NCBI RefSeq assembly: GCF_000775915.1
Contig: NZ_BBLT01000004.1
Span: forward strand, 248,001-312,000
DNA from: Sporocytophaga myxococcoides
Lineage (GTDB): Bacteria > Bacteroidota > Bacteroidia > Cytophagales > Cytophagaceae
DNA length: 64,000 nucleotides
Direction: 5' to 3'
The notes below the pieces were generated by a model, which was not told where the DNA came from, ran no database searches, and saw only the letters and a program-made list of their open reading frames with translations. Below are positions 45,322-53,789 of this stretch, one piece after another. A program made the translations under genes and the position numbers. Numbering within the stretch: position 1 is the stretch's first letter; every line of letters begins with the position of its first letter.

Positions 45322-47172
45322 ATGCTAAAAAGCTTTATAAGATCTCCATTTTTCTTTTTCCTTTTTTCTTTTTTCTTGTTCAATGAAAATACCTGGGGGC
45401 AGATCTTTATCCGCCCCCTCGAATTCGATCCTTCAAGAGGATTAAATAAAAATGCAAGAGTAGCTGCTATTAATGACACGCTCTCTTTACCCTTCTTCGA
45501 AGATTTTTCTCAAAACAATACAGGTACGCCTGATCTGTCCAGATGGGAATCTGGAAGTGGAACTTTTATCTCCCAGGATTACGCCATGAATCCTCCGAGT
45601 GTAAAAGTAGCAACTTTTGATGGTCTCAATTCTGAAGGAATGCCATATAATTTTTCTATACCAACGGCAGAGGGAAAAACAGACGACCTTACCTCCAGAC
45701 CAATAAATCTTCAGACATTAACGCCAGCAGACTCAGTCATGCTGAGTTTTTATTGGCAAAACTCAGGTTTCGGAGACCCTTCTGAAAATAAAATTGATTC
45801 CCTGAGACTTGAATTTAAAAATGCAAAAAAAGAATGGAAAAAAGTCTGGTCTAAAAAACCTCCGATTGCTGATAAATCAAATTTCTTTCAGGAAATTATT
45901 CCGCTAACAGACTCCTCTTTCTTCCATGGTGGCTTTCAGTTTCGCTTTACTTCCTATGGAAGACAAAGCGGATCTTTTGATATCTGGAATATAGATTACA
46001 TCATCCTGGATGCCAACAGAACTCAAAGTGATACATTATATCCGGATGCTGCCCCTATAACCTTACCTACCTCCTTACTTAAAAATTATCAGTCAATGCC
46101 GGTAAATCAATTTGTAGCTGGTGGAGGAAGTGCAATAGCATCATCAAGCAATGTACGTGTTCATAATATGGGTATTACCCGAACTCCTACCTATACGAGT
46201 TATGCAATTGATAAAACCACTGAAAACATCCTTCAGACTCGAAACCTGCAGGGAGCTTTGATTGGCCCTTTTGCTCAGGCAACTATCGCATGGGATCTTG
46301 ATGATATTAATATAACGGAAACATATGAACCTGTTTACATCAATCAATGCTTTGCTATTCACGCAAAGGATACTATTGAAAAAGGAATTGATTACAGAGT
46401 AAATGACAGTATATGCAGAAGTACGGCTTTATCCGATTATTTTGCTTATGATGATGGCACTGCTGAATTTTATGTAGGCTCTAACTCTGCAGGATCAAGA
46501 TTCGCCTTGAAGTTCGGTTTAAACCAACCTGATACCATCACCGATATAGAAATTTATATTCCAAGAGTTGGAATCTCATTTGACAAACAACCTCTCAGAT
46601 TGCATGTCTGGAAATCTATAAGTCCTGGCACTAACAATGAAGAGATCATATCATCACAAGAAATTATTATTGAATACACAAGTCTCAATACTTATAAGAG
46701 ATATCAGCTGACAAATCCGGTATTATTAACAGATTCCTTCTATGTTGGATATCGCCAGAATTTTGGTAATACTTATCAGCTGGGAATTGGCTTTGACAAG
46801 AATAATGATAACCAGGATAAAATGTATGTAAATCTTGGAAACGTTTGGGAACATTTTGACAGAGCTGCCGGCACTATCATGATCAGACCCGTCTTTGGAA
46901 AAGGATTTCCTGTTGGGAATAAACCTCCTGTACAAGAGCTTGAAGCTTCTGTTTTCCCAAATCCAAGCGCAGGGCTCATTAATATCTTTGGTAAAATCTC
47001 CAAAGCAACATTATATGATTTGTCTGGCCGTGTAATGGCTGAGCAGCTTTACGATAATTATACTTTTTCAGAAAACACGATGGATATAAGCCATCTGAAT
47101 AATGGTCTTTACCTCCTTTACCTTACTGACGGCAATGCGCTGACTGTTAAAAAGGTATTACTCAACAAATAA
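45322..47172 (+). CDS. Secreted T9SS type A sorting domain protein
   Basis: 616 residues. The signal peptide runs to about residue 26 (FFLFSFFLFNENTWGQ). The middle contains beta-rich, jelly-roll-like sequence (DTLSLPFFEDFSQNNTGTPD, WNIDYIILDANRT). A second region begins YFAYDDGTAEFYVG. The last 75 residues (VFPNPSAGLINIFGKISKAT to KKVLLNK) form the type A T9SS sorting signal. It is likely a cell-surface or secreted protein of unknown activity. It starts 10 bp after the PASTA gene and may be in that operon. Confidence 0.9.
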   Translation: MLKSFIRSPFFFFLFSFFLFNENTWGQIFIRPLEFDPSRGLNKNARVAAINDTLSLPFFEDFSQNNTGTPDLSRWESGSGTFISQDYAMNPPSVKVATFDGLNSEGMPYNFSIPTAEGKTDDLTSRPINLQTLTPADSVMLSFYWQNSGFGDPSENKIDSLRLEFKNAKKEWKKVWSKKPPIADKSNFFQEIIPLTDSSFFHGGFQFRFTSYGRQSGSFDIWNIDYIILDANRTQSDTLYPDAAPITLPTSLLKNYQSMPVNQFVAGGGSAIASSSNVRVHNMGITRTPTYTSYAIDKTTENILQTRNLQGALIGPFAQATIAWDLDDINITETYEPVYINQCFAIHAKDTIEKGIDYRVNDSICRSTALSDYFAYDDGTAEFYVGSNSAGSRFALKFGLNQPDTITDIEIYIPRVGISFDKQPLRLHVWKSISPGTNNEEIISSQEIIIEYTSLNTYKRYQLTNPVLLTDSFYVGYRQNFGNTYQLGIGFDKNNDNQDKMYVNLGNVWEHFDRAAGTIMIRPVFGKGFPVGNKPPVQELEASVFPNPSAGLINIFGKISKATLYDLSGRVMAEQLYDNYTFSENTMDISHLNNGLYLLYLTDGNALTVKKVLLNK

Positions 47173-47177
47173 ATTTT

Positions 47178-48311
47178 CTATTCAATCATTAAAGGCTGGG
47201 GAGAAAAGCAGATTATAAAAATAATCAAAGCTACCCAGCCTAATATTTTTCTTGAGGTACTTAATGGTTCTTCTATTTCTGCCGGTGGGTGATATATACC
47301 CAGAAAACGCCCGAACAATAATGCAAATACCAAATAACCTATAGCACCCTGAATGGTTGGCCACATTATACTAAGGAAAAACTGCAGTGTAAATATAACA
47401 GTGGCAATTAAAAAATTAGTGACTTTGCTTTCGCTGACCTTGGAAAATATCACATAAAGGATAAACAGGTAAAAAGGAGCAAATCCAATAAAGTTTTCAA
47501 ATGAACCTAAGGGTACGTAACTTCCAAAAACATTATCATTGGAAAAAATTCCTAATCCACCTATAAATACAAATAAGGTAAAGATTACAGGAGTTATCTG
47601 CCTTTGTCTTTTAGCTCCCACCAGTCCATACAAAATATGCCCACCATCTGTCTGCCCTATTGGCAGCAAATTAAGCGCAGTAAAGAATAATGCCCAGAAA
47701 CCGGCAAAAAGAAATGGATAATGAATCAGTTCATAAGCATTAGGCACTGCTAAAGGATCAGGTGCAACATATTCCTTGAAAAACTTAAACAGGAGATTAT
47801 CTCCTAATTTGTAATTGACAACATTTGGGTCTGGATTTTTTTGAGTGTAGACAAATTTTTCATATTCCAGACCATATTGTTCATATTCAGGATGAATGGT
47901 AAAAATATGTTCACGCGAAGGCAAATGGGTAAAGCCGTAAAACAACAATATCAAAGCAGCAACAAATCCAGCCAGTGGTCCAGCAATACCAATATCGAAG
48001 ATTTCCTTTTTAGACCCCAGCTTACTTTTAATCCTTATAAAAGCTCCGAGTGTGCCTATAAAAGTGATAAATGGTATGAAATAAGGCAGTGTTACCTTTA
48101 CTTTATACAATCTGGCTGTTATATAATGTCCGAATTCATGAATGGTAAGTATACCAAGAAATGGGATAGAAAAATATAATCCCTGTAATATCGCTTCAAA
48201 GCTATCAGACTTTGAAGATGTAAAGGTATAACCTGCTAAAGTTGTAGTAGTTAAAGTTGCAACAAATAGGAAAAACTGAATCAGGTATGTTTTAATTTTT
48301 TCTTTACGCAT
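47178..48311 (-). CDS. Site-2 protease family protein (M50)
   Basis: 377 residues, multi-pass. The zinc-binding motif is HEFGH at residues 58-62 (LTIHEFGHYITARLYK) inside a membrane segment. The third ligand lies in NLLPIGQTDGGHIL, the NPDG-like motif. Such enzymes cut membrane proteins within the bilayer. There is no PDZ domain. Its start overlaps the last 8 bp of the HAD gene. It is convergent with the T9SS gene, with 5 bp between stops. Confidence 0.92.
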   Translation of the reverse strand: MRKEKIKTYLIQFFLFVATLTTTTLAGYTFTSSKSDSFEAILQGLYFSIPFLGILTIHEFGHYITARLYKVKVTLPYFIPFITFIGTLGAFIRIKSKLGSKKEIFDIGIAGPLAGFVAALILLFYGFTHLPSREHIFTIHPEYEQYGLEYEKFVYTQKNPDPNVVNYKLGDNLLFKFFKEYVAPDPLAVPNAYELIHYPFLFAGFWALFFTALNLLPIGQTDGGHILYGLVGAKRQRQITPVIFTLFVFIGGLGIFSNDNVFGSYVPLGSFENFIGFAPFYLFILYVIFSKVSESKVTNFLIATVIFTLQFFLSIMWPTIQGAIGYLVFALLFGRFLGIYHPPAEIEEPLSTSRKILGWVALIIFIICFSPQPLMIE

Positions 48312-48930
48312 CTTTCAATAAATCTAAAATCGTCAATGGGTGATTTACCCATAAGCTTGTAATTCCCACCCTTTCAGATGCTTTTATATTATCTAAATTA
48401 TCATCAAGGAAGATTGTTTCGGAGACCTTTAAGTCTTTGTCTTTCAAAACATACTCATAAATGGCTACATCCGGTTTTCTTAACAAAACCTCATGAGAAT
48501 AATATACCTTTTCAAAAATCTTATCCAGATTCGGGGTACCGGTAGTTTTATGCAATATAGCATTTACACCCTTTATATGGATTGCATTGGTATTGCTCAG
48601 TATAAATAATCTGTATTTGTTTTTCAGCTTTAATATCAAATTTATTCTTTCCTGAGGGATATCCAGAAGCAAGGCATTCCAGGCATTGTCGATCTGATCA
48701 TCTGACAACTGACTTCCGAACTCCTCCCTGATGAGGTTTCTGAAACCGTTGTCATCTACCTCTCCTGTTTCATACCTATGCAATATTTTCTGATCTTCAA
48801 ATTTCTTAAGTACCTGTAATACATCAGTATTCCCAAGTTTTGCAAATGCTTCAAAAGTTTTTTGAAAGTCAATATTGATGATTACAGCACCCAGGTCAAA
48901 AATAATATTTTTATATTCTGAAAAATTCAA
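48304..48930 (-). CDS. HAD-family hydrolase
   Basis: 208 residues if TTG at 48930 is used (MNFSEYKNIIFDLGAVII); the frame is open further up to a TTG at 48969, but that codon lies inside a likely promoter. HAD motif I is IIFDLGAV, in which the second Asp of the usual DxD is replaced by Gly-Ala, as in many class I HADs that read FDLGGV. Motif II is FILSNTN. Motif III is the Lys in RKPDVAIYE, and motif IV is IFLDDNLDNI. The substrate is probably a phosphorylated sugar or nucleotide. It overlaps the site-2 protease gene. Confidence 0.85.
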   Translation of the reverse strand: MNFSEYKNIIFDLGAVIINIDFQKTFEAFAKLGNTDVLQVLKKFEDQKILHRYETGEVDDNGFRNLIREEFGSQLSDDQIDNAWNALLLDIPQERINLILKLKNKYRLFILSNTNAIHIKGVNAILHKTTGTPNLDKIFEKVYYSHEVLLRKPDVAIYEYVLKDKDLKVSETIFLDDNLDNIKASERVGITSLWVNHPLTILDLLKDA

Positions 48931-48966
48931 ATGAAAATAGTGTTTAAATGTTTGGCAATATGAATG

Positions 48967-48998
48967 CAAATATGTAAAATTGCACTCCCAAATTCAAG
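48967..48998 (-). promoter_or_regulatory. Likely promoter of the HAD/site-2 protease operon
   Basis: On the minus strand CTTG (48998-48995), a 20-bp spacer and CATATTTG (48974-48967), one base off TAnnTTTG. The frame's upstream TTG codon (48969) overlaps the -7 element, which argues for the later start at 48930. Confidence 0.4.
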
Positions 48999-49026
48999 GG
49001 GGCTTATAAAAGTCTTCTTAGGGAAG

Positions 49027-49100
49027 GGGCCCTTAGCTCATTCGGTTAGAGCAACTGACTCATAATCAGTAGGTGGCTGGTTCGATTCCAGCAGGGCCCA
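49027..49100 (+). tRNA. tRNA with CAU anticodon, probably tRNA-Ile2 (lysidine type)
   Basis: A 74-nt cloverleaf. The acceptor stem GGGCCCT pairs with AGGGCCC, followed by discriminator A; the D arm is AGCTC-GAGC, the anticodon loop CTCATAA in stem ACTGA, and the T arm GCTGG-TTCGATT-CCAGC. CCA is not encoded. CAU could mean Met or Ile2. C4-G69, C5-G68 and A73 match the TilS lysidine determinants, and the stem and T arm resemble E. coli tRNA-Ile2 rather than elongator tRNA-Met. A tRNA-Met call is not excluded. Confidence 0.9.
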
Positions 49101-49106
49101 CAAGAG

Positions 49107-49143
49107 TAAAGCCTTCAATCTTACAATTGAAGGCTTTTTTATT
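49107..49143 (+). terminator. Rho-independent terminator of the tRNA gene
   Basis: aaagccttcaat pairs with attgaaggcttt, followed by T-rich sequence. Confidence 0.88.
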
Positions 49144-49293
49144 TTGAAAATCAGCCAAAAGACTCCGACTTTCCTCCTCATAAAAAGAAATGGTTTAATT
49201 CTTACCATCTATATTCTTCATCTTTACAGAATCTTTGACCCAGATAGGCTTAGCCATAACAGATTCAGATGTATCACAGCTTAGACTTTGATG

Positions 49294-49301
49294 CATATTA
49301 C
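49294..49301 (+). repeat. Target site duplication, left copy (CATATTAC)
   Basis: 8 bp identical to 50722-50729, directly abutting the left end of the IS. 8 bp is the duplication length expected for ISL3-family elements. Confidence 0.9.
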
Positions 49302-49325
49302 GGATCAATCGGAAAACCTGGGGAG
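49302..49325 (+). repeat. IS left terminal inverted repeat
   Basis: Starts GGATCAATCGGAA and ends CTGGGGAG. It matches the right end at 20 of 24 positions. Confidence 0.9.
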
Positions 49326-49338
49326 CGATATAATTTTT

Positions 49339-50331
49339 TCAAGCATAGATATTTGCAAGTCTGAATAAAAAGAAAGTTACATTTCTTACTCCTCTGAAAG
49401 CAGATCTGAAGGCTTTGATTTTTGCATTAAAAGATTCAGCAGAAGCATTGGTACTGCGGTTATCAAAGAAGTTTAAAATAGTGGGATAATGAGCTTCAAT
49501 TGATCTTCTCACTGTCATGAATGATTCAAATCCTGCTTTCTCTACCTTATCATACCATTGAGCCAGTTTAGTAAAGGCTACTCTTTTATCTTTTATAGTC
49601 TGAAATATATTGCCTAACTGTATTGACAGATTGTATGCCGTTTCCAGCGATGGATAGAGTCTAAAGAGAATTTCGCCTCTGTGTATTTGTGATGGGGTCC
49701 ATTTTGTTTTTGCTTTAAATAGCAAGTACCTGCTACGGGCCAACAATTGTTTCAATGAATCTCCATTTTCGTAAATATCCGGGATAAACTTTTTCCCTAA
49801 TTCTTTACTGAGCTCAAACTCTTTATTCTCTTGTTCTATCGCTTCCCAGCGAAGCTGAATTCTCATTTCCTGCACTGCATCAAATGCAAGTTTCTGAACA
49901 TGGAATCTATCTGTAACAAGAGTAGCTTTAGGAAATGAATATTTGACTATGTTTTCCATTGAAGCTGCCATATCCAGAGTGACTTCTTTTACTTTATGCC
50001 TTTTATAATCTGGTATCCTGTTCAGAACTTCTCGTACGGTCTGGCTATTGGTGCCTTTGATCATTGCTACCAGGCATCCCTTTTGCCCTCTGGCTTCTTT
50101 ATTAGTGATAACTGTATACAACTCTCCCTGAGAAAGAGCTGTTTCATCGATACTTAAATATGGACCAAGATTATCTTCATAAAGGATCCATTGCTCGGCA
50201 TGTTCTAGTTGATCCCAGCAATGAAAATTGCTAAGATGATCTCTATATTGTTCTTCCAGAAGTTTACCATCAACTCCAAAATAATCTCCTAAACTTTTAC
50301 AGCTTACCGGTCTGGAATCGAGATATAACTT
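49339..50331 (-). CDS. ISAon1-type transposase, catalytic subunit frame (orfB)
   Basis: The frame is open from 50331; there is no ATG, and an apparent TTG start at 50121 would delete the first catalytic Asp (YLSIDETALSQGE). The DDE residues fall in SIDET, VTLDMAASM / VTDRFHVQKL and NASAESFNAKIKAFR, as in ISL3 transposases. The C-terminus FRGVRNVTFFLFRLANIYA is the usual end of this group, so the protein is complete. The frame is +1 relative to orfA and overlaps it by 35 bp next to TTTTTTAAAA, so a frameshifted fusion product, or internal initiation, is likely. Confidence 0.88.
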   Translation of the reverse strand, partial: KLYLDSRPVSCKSLGDYFGVDGKLLEEQYRDHLSNFHCWDQLEHAEQWILYEDNLGPYLSIDETALSQGELYTVITNKEARGQKGCLVAMIKGTNSQTVREVLNRIPDYKRHKVKEVTLDMAASMENIVKYSFPKATLVTDRFHVQKLAFDAVQEMRIQLRWEAIEQENKEFELSKELGKKFIPDIYENGDSLKQLLARSRYLLFKAKTKWTPSQIHRGEILFRLYPSLETAYNLSIQLGNIFQTIKDKRVAFTKLAQWYDKVEKAGFESFMTVRRSIEAHYPTILNFFDNRSTNASAESFNAKIKAFRSAFRGVRNVTFFLFRLANIYA

Positions 50332-50677
50332 TTAAAAAAGCCGCGAATTCCTTTGTCATTCGCGTTCCTTTGGCTACATGTTCCCAGTTCCGATAAACAA
50401 TCGATCCTTCCTCATCTTCCCACCTCCTGCGTCTGATATAAAGAAATACATCTTTGCCTCTGATTGGAAAATCCTGAACTTTTATTTCATCAAAAAAGCC
50501 CTTGCTAGTGAGCTTGCTTGTCTTAAACTCTTCTGGTTTTATGTTTTTCTCTTCAAGATAAATATTCAGTACTTCTTCTGTATGAGCAACTTTGGTTATT
50601 GAAAAGAAGTCAAGGATACCTGAAGGGAGCACTAAACTAACTAAATTATAATCTTCACTTTGCATAACTTTGTACAA
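50297..50677 (-). CDS. ISAon1-type transposase N-terminal region protein (orfA)
   Basis: 126 residues. YKVMQSEDYNLVSLVLPSGI, then RRRRWEDEEG and TRMTKEFAAFLKVISRFQTG, correspond to the N-terminal DNA-binding part of ISL3-like transposases, encoded separately in this subgroup. It starts 20 bp inside the right inverted repeat. Confidence 0.85.
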   Translation of the reverse strand: MYKVMQSEDYNLVSLVLPSGILDFFSITKVAHTEEVLNIYLEEKNIKPEEFKTSKLTSKGFFDEIKVQDFPIRGKDVFLYIRRRRWEDEEGSIVYRNWEHVAKGTRMTKEFAAFLKVISRFQTGKL

Positions 50678-50697
50678 AATAAAGATTTTTTAACTTT

Positions 50698-50721
50698 CCC
50701 CCCAGAAATTCCGATTGATCC
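50698..50721 (-). repeat. IS right terminal inverted repeat
   Basis: Reverse complement begins GGATCAATCGGAA, matching the left end. Confidence 0.9.
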
Positions 50722-50729
50722 CATATTAC
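50722..50729 (+). repeat. Target site duplication, right copy (CATATTAC)
   Basis: Identical to 49294-49301 and directly abutting the right IS end. Confidence 0.9.
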
Positions 50730-51117
50730 CAGAACTGTCTTTTATATCAATCTTCTGAAGCTCCACCTCTCCTGTAGTTCTGTTTTGACATCCGATCATA
50801 ACAAGGAGCACTCCCACTATAAAGCTAAAAGAACTAGTTAATATTCGTACTGAAAATCTCTTTTCAATAAATACAAGTAAACTATTCAGCAACCTATCAG
50901 TATAAGAATGCTTTTTAGTAAGCTGATCAGATTTAAAATGACCGCAGACTCTTTGTCCTGAATTTTGTTTTAAATAATTTATTATCTCATCTTCTTTTGC
51001 ATTAGTAAAATCAATTACAGCCTTATTGCATAATTCACAATGCTTCCCTTGACCTTTCGGCTTCATTTTATTCCAGTCTTCATGACAAGGCTTTTCTATT
51101 TTTATACTTTCAGACAT

Positions 51118-51453
51118 ACCATCTAGTTAACTAAATCTTCTAGCATTCAGAACAAACAATAAAGGTTGGTTTCTTAAATATAATTACACAAATATGGTAT
51201 TCAAATAAAGAATCATTTTATCAAATTTTAGGTTTACTGCTACTTAATTCCAGTAAAATACATATCGGCAAGCCGATTGTACTTTAAACGATCTGACCAA
51301 CATATAAATACTGCCTTCAGATCTAATATATCTTACCATTAATAGTTTCGTTGCAATTGAGCCCATTTTTTAGAAATGATGGAACTAAAGGACGAGCCCG
51401 TAGAGTTAAAGTTAAAGGTAAACCATTTCCCTATAGGTTAGATAAAAAGGATA
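51118..51453. other. Intergenic region upstream of the two-component system
   Basis: AT-rich, no supported gene. A short perfect foldback atcggc-aa-gccgat lies near 51268. The region must hold the promoter of the IS-interrupted gene (minus) and, at its end, that of the response regulator (plus). Confidence 0.4.
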
Positions 51454-51485
51454 TTTGTCTTCCATACTTTTAAATGATAAATTTG
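51454..51485 (+). promoter_or_regulatory. Promoter of the two-component system
   Basis: TTTG at 51454-51457, a 20-bp spacer and TAAATTTG at 51478-51485 match both Bacteroidota promoter elements exactly. The start codon lies 24 bp downstream. Confidence 0.65.
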
Positions 51486-51509
51486 GTTTAGGCTATAACC
51501 AGAGAGAAA

Positions 51510-52202
51510 TTGAAAAGAATATTAATCATAGAAGATGACCCTGCCTTAAATAAGAATATCAAAGAAGCATTATCGGCAGAGCAAATGGAGGTTGAAACTG
51601 TTTTTGACGGACTTCTCGCTGAAAAAGTTCTAAAAAAAAGTGACTTTGATTGTGTTATACTGGATATTAATCTCCCTCACAAAAATGGTTACGAACTTTG
51701 CAAAGACTTTAGGAAACACAATACAATAACCCCTATTCTGATATTAACGGCATTCGATGAACTTGAAGATAAAGTTCAAGGCTATGACTGCGGGGCTGAT
51801 GATTATCTAACAAAACCATTTTACATGAAGGAACTTATTCTAAGGGTAACTTCACTTCTGAAAAGAAGCACTTCAAATGTAAGCGTAAAAGATTCAATTT
51901 CTGCAACATTAGTTGTTGGTGATATTGTTATCCACACAAATAACAAAAAAGTTTCAAGGCAGGGAACAGAAATAACATTAACTCCAAGGGAATATCAGAT
52001 ATTATTGAGATTAGTATTATCTAAAGGGGAACTGGTTCCTAAAAAAGAATTAATAAAAGAAATCTGGGGAACAGCCTTTGACGCAAATACAAACACTATT
52101 GAAGTATATATAAACTTTCTCAGAAAGAAACTGGACAAACCTTTTGGAAAGGATTCAATAAAAACAAAAATAGGATTTGGATACTACTTTGACGAAAAAT
52201 GA
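51510..52202 (+). CDS. OmpR/PhoB-family response regulator
   Basis: 230 residues. The receiver domain has the acidic pair EDD (8-10), the phosphoacceptor Asp52 in VILDINLPHKNGYE, the Thr in LILTAFDEL and Lys in YLTKPFYMKE. The C-terminal winged-helix domain (about 130-228) shows LTPREYQILLRL and TIEVYINFLRKKLDKPF. The histidine kinase gene overlaps its stop by 4 bp (ATGA), so the two are translationally coupled. The stimulus is unknown. Confidence 0.94.
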   Translation: MKRILIIEDDPALNKNIKEALSAEQMEVETVFDGLLAEKVLKKSDFDCVILDINLPHKNGYELCKDFRKHNTITPILILTAFDELEDKVQGYDCGADDYLTKPFYMKELILRVTSLLKRSTSNVSVKDSISATLVVGDIVIHTNNKKVSRQGTEITLTPREYQILLRLVLSKGELVPKKELIKEIWGTAFDANTNTIEVYINFLRKKLDKPFGKDSIKTKIGFGYYFDEK

Positions 52203-53569
52203 GTATTAAACAAAAGATATTATTTTACTTTTCAGTAGTAACTATAGTTATGGTTGGAGCTGCCTTCTTTTTTATCTATATGTTATTCTATGAATACCGT
52301 GCTGAAGATTTCCACCAACAGCAGAAGGAGAAAATAATTAACACATTAAAGTTCCTCACAAAAATTGAAGAGATAGATGAGGAATTGATTTCCGCTATGG
52401 ATCGGATCACAATTAATGATGTTTATGCTCAAAAACTCTTTATTTTTGATAAGGATAAAAACCTCCTCTACTCAAGGTTGGATCATAAGCCCACCGATCT
52501 TACTAAGAATATTCTCTCCCGACTATCTTCCCTTAAAACAAAGGTAGAGCAGAAAAGCGGCCGTTATGATGTACTAGGAATCTATGTGGAACAAGACGGA
52601 GAAGTGTTTTATGGAATCAGTAATGCTTATGACTTGCCAGGATACCATAAGCTGAATTATCTCAAATACATTCTCTTTCTAACCTTTATGATAATCGTTC
52701 TGGTGGTTATTTTTATGTCATATTACCTTTCAAAAAAAATAACAAATCCTATCGTTGCACTTACCCGACAAATAAAAGATTTCAACTTTGAAAGTAAATA
52801 TGAACCAATTGCTGTAATGGATGGCAGGAAAAATGAAGTCGCGGTTTTAGGGCAAAGGTTCAACGAATTAATGCAAAGAATGAATGAAGCATTTTCATTT
52901 CAAAAGAATGCCGTTCACCATATATCTCATGAATTAAAAACACCAATTGCAGTTTTGGTATCCAACTTTGAGAGAATTGAGAAAGAGGTAGATATTAATA
53001 AAATAAAATTTTTAATAAAAGATCAGAAAGAGGACACCGAAAACTTAAGTAAGATCATAAACTCATTGCTGGAAATTGCCAAAACGGAATCGGGCAACAC
53101 TCCCAAACTGTCAAGAATACGGATTGACGAACTTATTTTTGATTTGGTTGATGAGCTCAATGTATTATACCCGGACTTTCAGTTTTCCATTAAATATTCC
53201 GAGTCTATAGAAGATGAAAGCAAGCTCACTATATTTGCTAACCTGCGTCTTTTAAAAGCTTCTTTGTCCAACATGATGATTAACTGCATCCAATATAGTG
53301 TAGATAATCTGGCAACAATTGTTATTACACCGGTAAATAAACGACTTCAAATAGATTTCATAAATAACGGTCCTGTTATAAATGAAAACGAAAGACAATA
53401 TATCTACGGGCGCTATTTCAGAGGAGAAAACAGCAAAGGGAAAAGAGGATTCGGTCTGGGGCTTGTTTTTATAAAAAAGATCCTAACGATGCACGATGGA
53501 ACAATTTCTTATGTAGCAAATGAAGAAGCCAATTCAAATAAATTTACCATCACACTTCCACTAAACTGA
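52199..53569 (+). CDS. Sensor histidine kinase
   Basis: 456 residues. Two membrane segments (about 9-31 and 157-176) flank a periplasmic sensor region of about 120 residues. HAMP follows (LSKKITNPIVALTRQI). The dimerisation domain has the phosphorylated His244 in HHISHELKTPIAVL. The ATPase domain has the N box (NMMINCIQYSVDN) and FGLGLVFIKKI; the G1 box is reduced to NGPVI, as in many Bacteroidota kinases. Its partner is the regulator just upstream. What it controls is not evident. Confidence 0.92.
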   Translation: MSIKQKILFYFSVVTIVMVGAAFFFIYMLFYEYRAEDFHQQQKEKIINTLKFLTKIEEIDEELISAMDRITINDVYAQKLFIFDKDKNLLYSRLDHKPTDLTKNILSRLSSLKTKVEQKSGRYDVLGIYVEQDGEVFYGISNAYDLPGYHKLNYLKYILFLTFMIIVLVVIFMSYYLSKKITNPIVALTRQIKDFNFESKYEPIAVMDGRKNEVAVLGQRFNELMQRMNEAFSFQKNAVHHISHELKTPIAVLVSNFERIEKEVDINKIKFLIKDQKEDTENLSKIINSLLEIAKTESGNTPKLSRIRIDELIFDLVDELNVLYPDFQFSIKYSESIEDESKLTIFANLRLLKASLSNMMINCIQYSVDNLATIVITPVNKRLQIDFINNGPVINENERQYIYGRYFRGENSKGKRGFGLGLVFIKKILTMHDGTISYVANEEANSNKFTITLPLN

Positions 53570-53771
53570 TCTTAATTTTAAATATTACAACTTTATATTT
53601 GTAATAAAAAATTGAACACTCATATGCTTCGAAATTAAATATCACCTCTCCTTGCTTATATTAATAGCATTATGACATAAGGTATTCCTCTTTACAATCT
53701 ATACTTTTCGTTTCCAATATTTATATATTCCAGAGATAATATCACATTAACAAAAGGCCACCAAGTTAGGA

Positions 53772-53789
53772 CTAAATGAATTCATTTAG
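53772..53789. promoter_or_regulatory. 18-bp perfect palindrome (possible operator)
   Basis: CTAAATGAATTCATTTAG equals its own reverse complement. Perfect symmetry without a loop fits a dimeric regulator site better than a hairpin. It lies 345 bp before the SulP gene and 200 bp after the kinase gene. Confidence 0.4.

Larger units (their letters stand above)
49302..50721 (-). mobile_element. ISL3-family insertion sequence, ISAon1-type, 1420 bp, complete
   Basis: The ends are defined by 24-bp imperfect inverted repeats (49302-49325 and 50698-50721; 20 of 24 match, starting GGATCAATCGGAA) and by a perfect 8-bp target duplication CATATTAC on both sides. It encodes orfA (50297-50677) and orfB (49339-50331), both uninterrupted. 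The perfect duplication and intact frames suggest recent insertion. Confidence 0.93.
49195..51117 (-). pseudogene. Gene for a Cys-motif membrane protein, interrupted by an IS element
   Basis: The 5' part (50722-51117, 132 codons) encodes MSESIKIEKPCHEDWNKM, then GKHCELCNKAVIDFTNAKED and RVCGHF, with a membrane segment near residue 98. This C-H-x2-W / C-x2-C / VIDFT / VCG pattern is common at the N-terminus of Bacteroidota anchored proteins. After removal of the IS and one 8-bp target copy, the frame continues at 49293 for 32 more codons (HQSLSCDTSESVMAKP and onwards) to a stop at 49195. The intact protein would have 164 residues. As it stands, the frame reads 26 foreign codons into the IS and stops at 50641. 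Confidence 0.85.

Noticed and set aside
49339-50121. Transposase as an N-terminally truncated 260-residue protein
   Set aside because: The frame continues upstream to 50331 and includes the first catalytic Asp; the TTG at 50121 is a prediction artefact.
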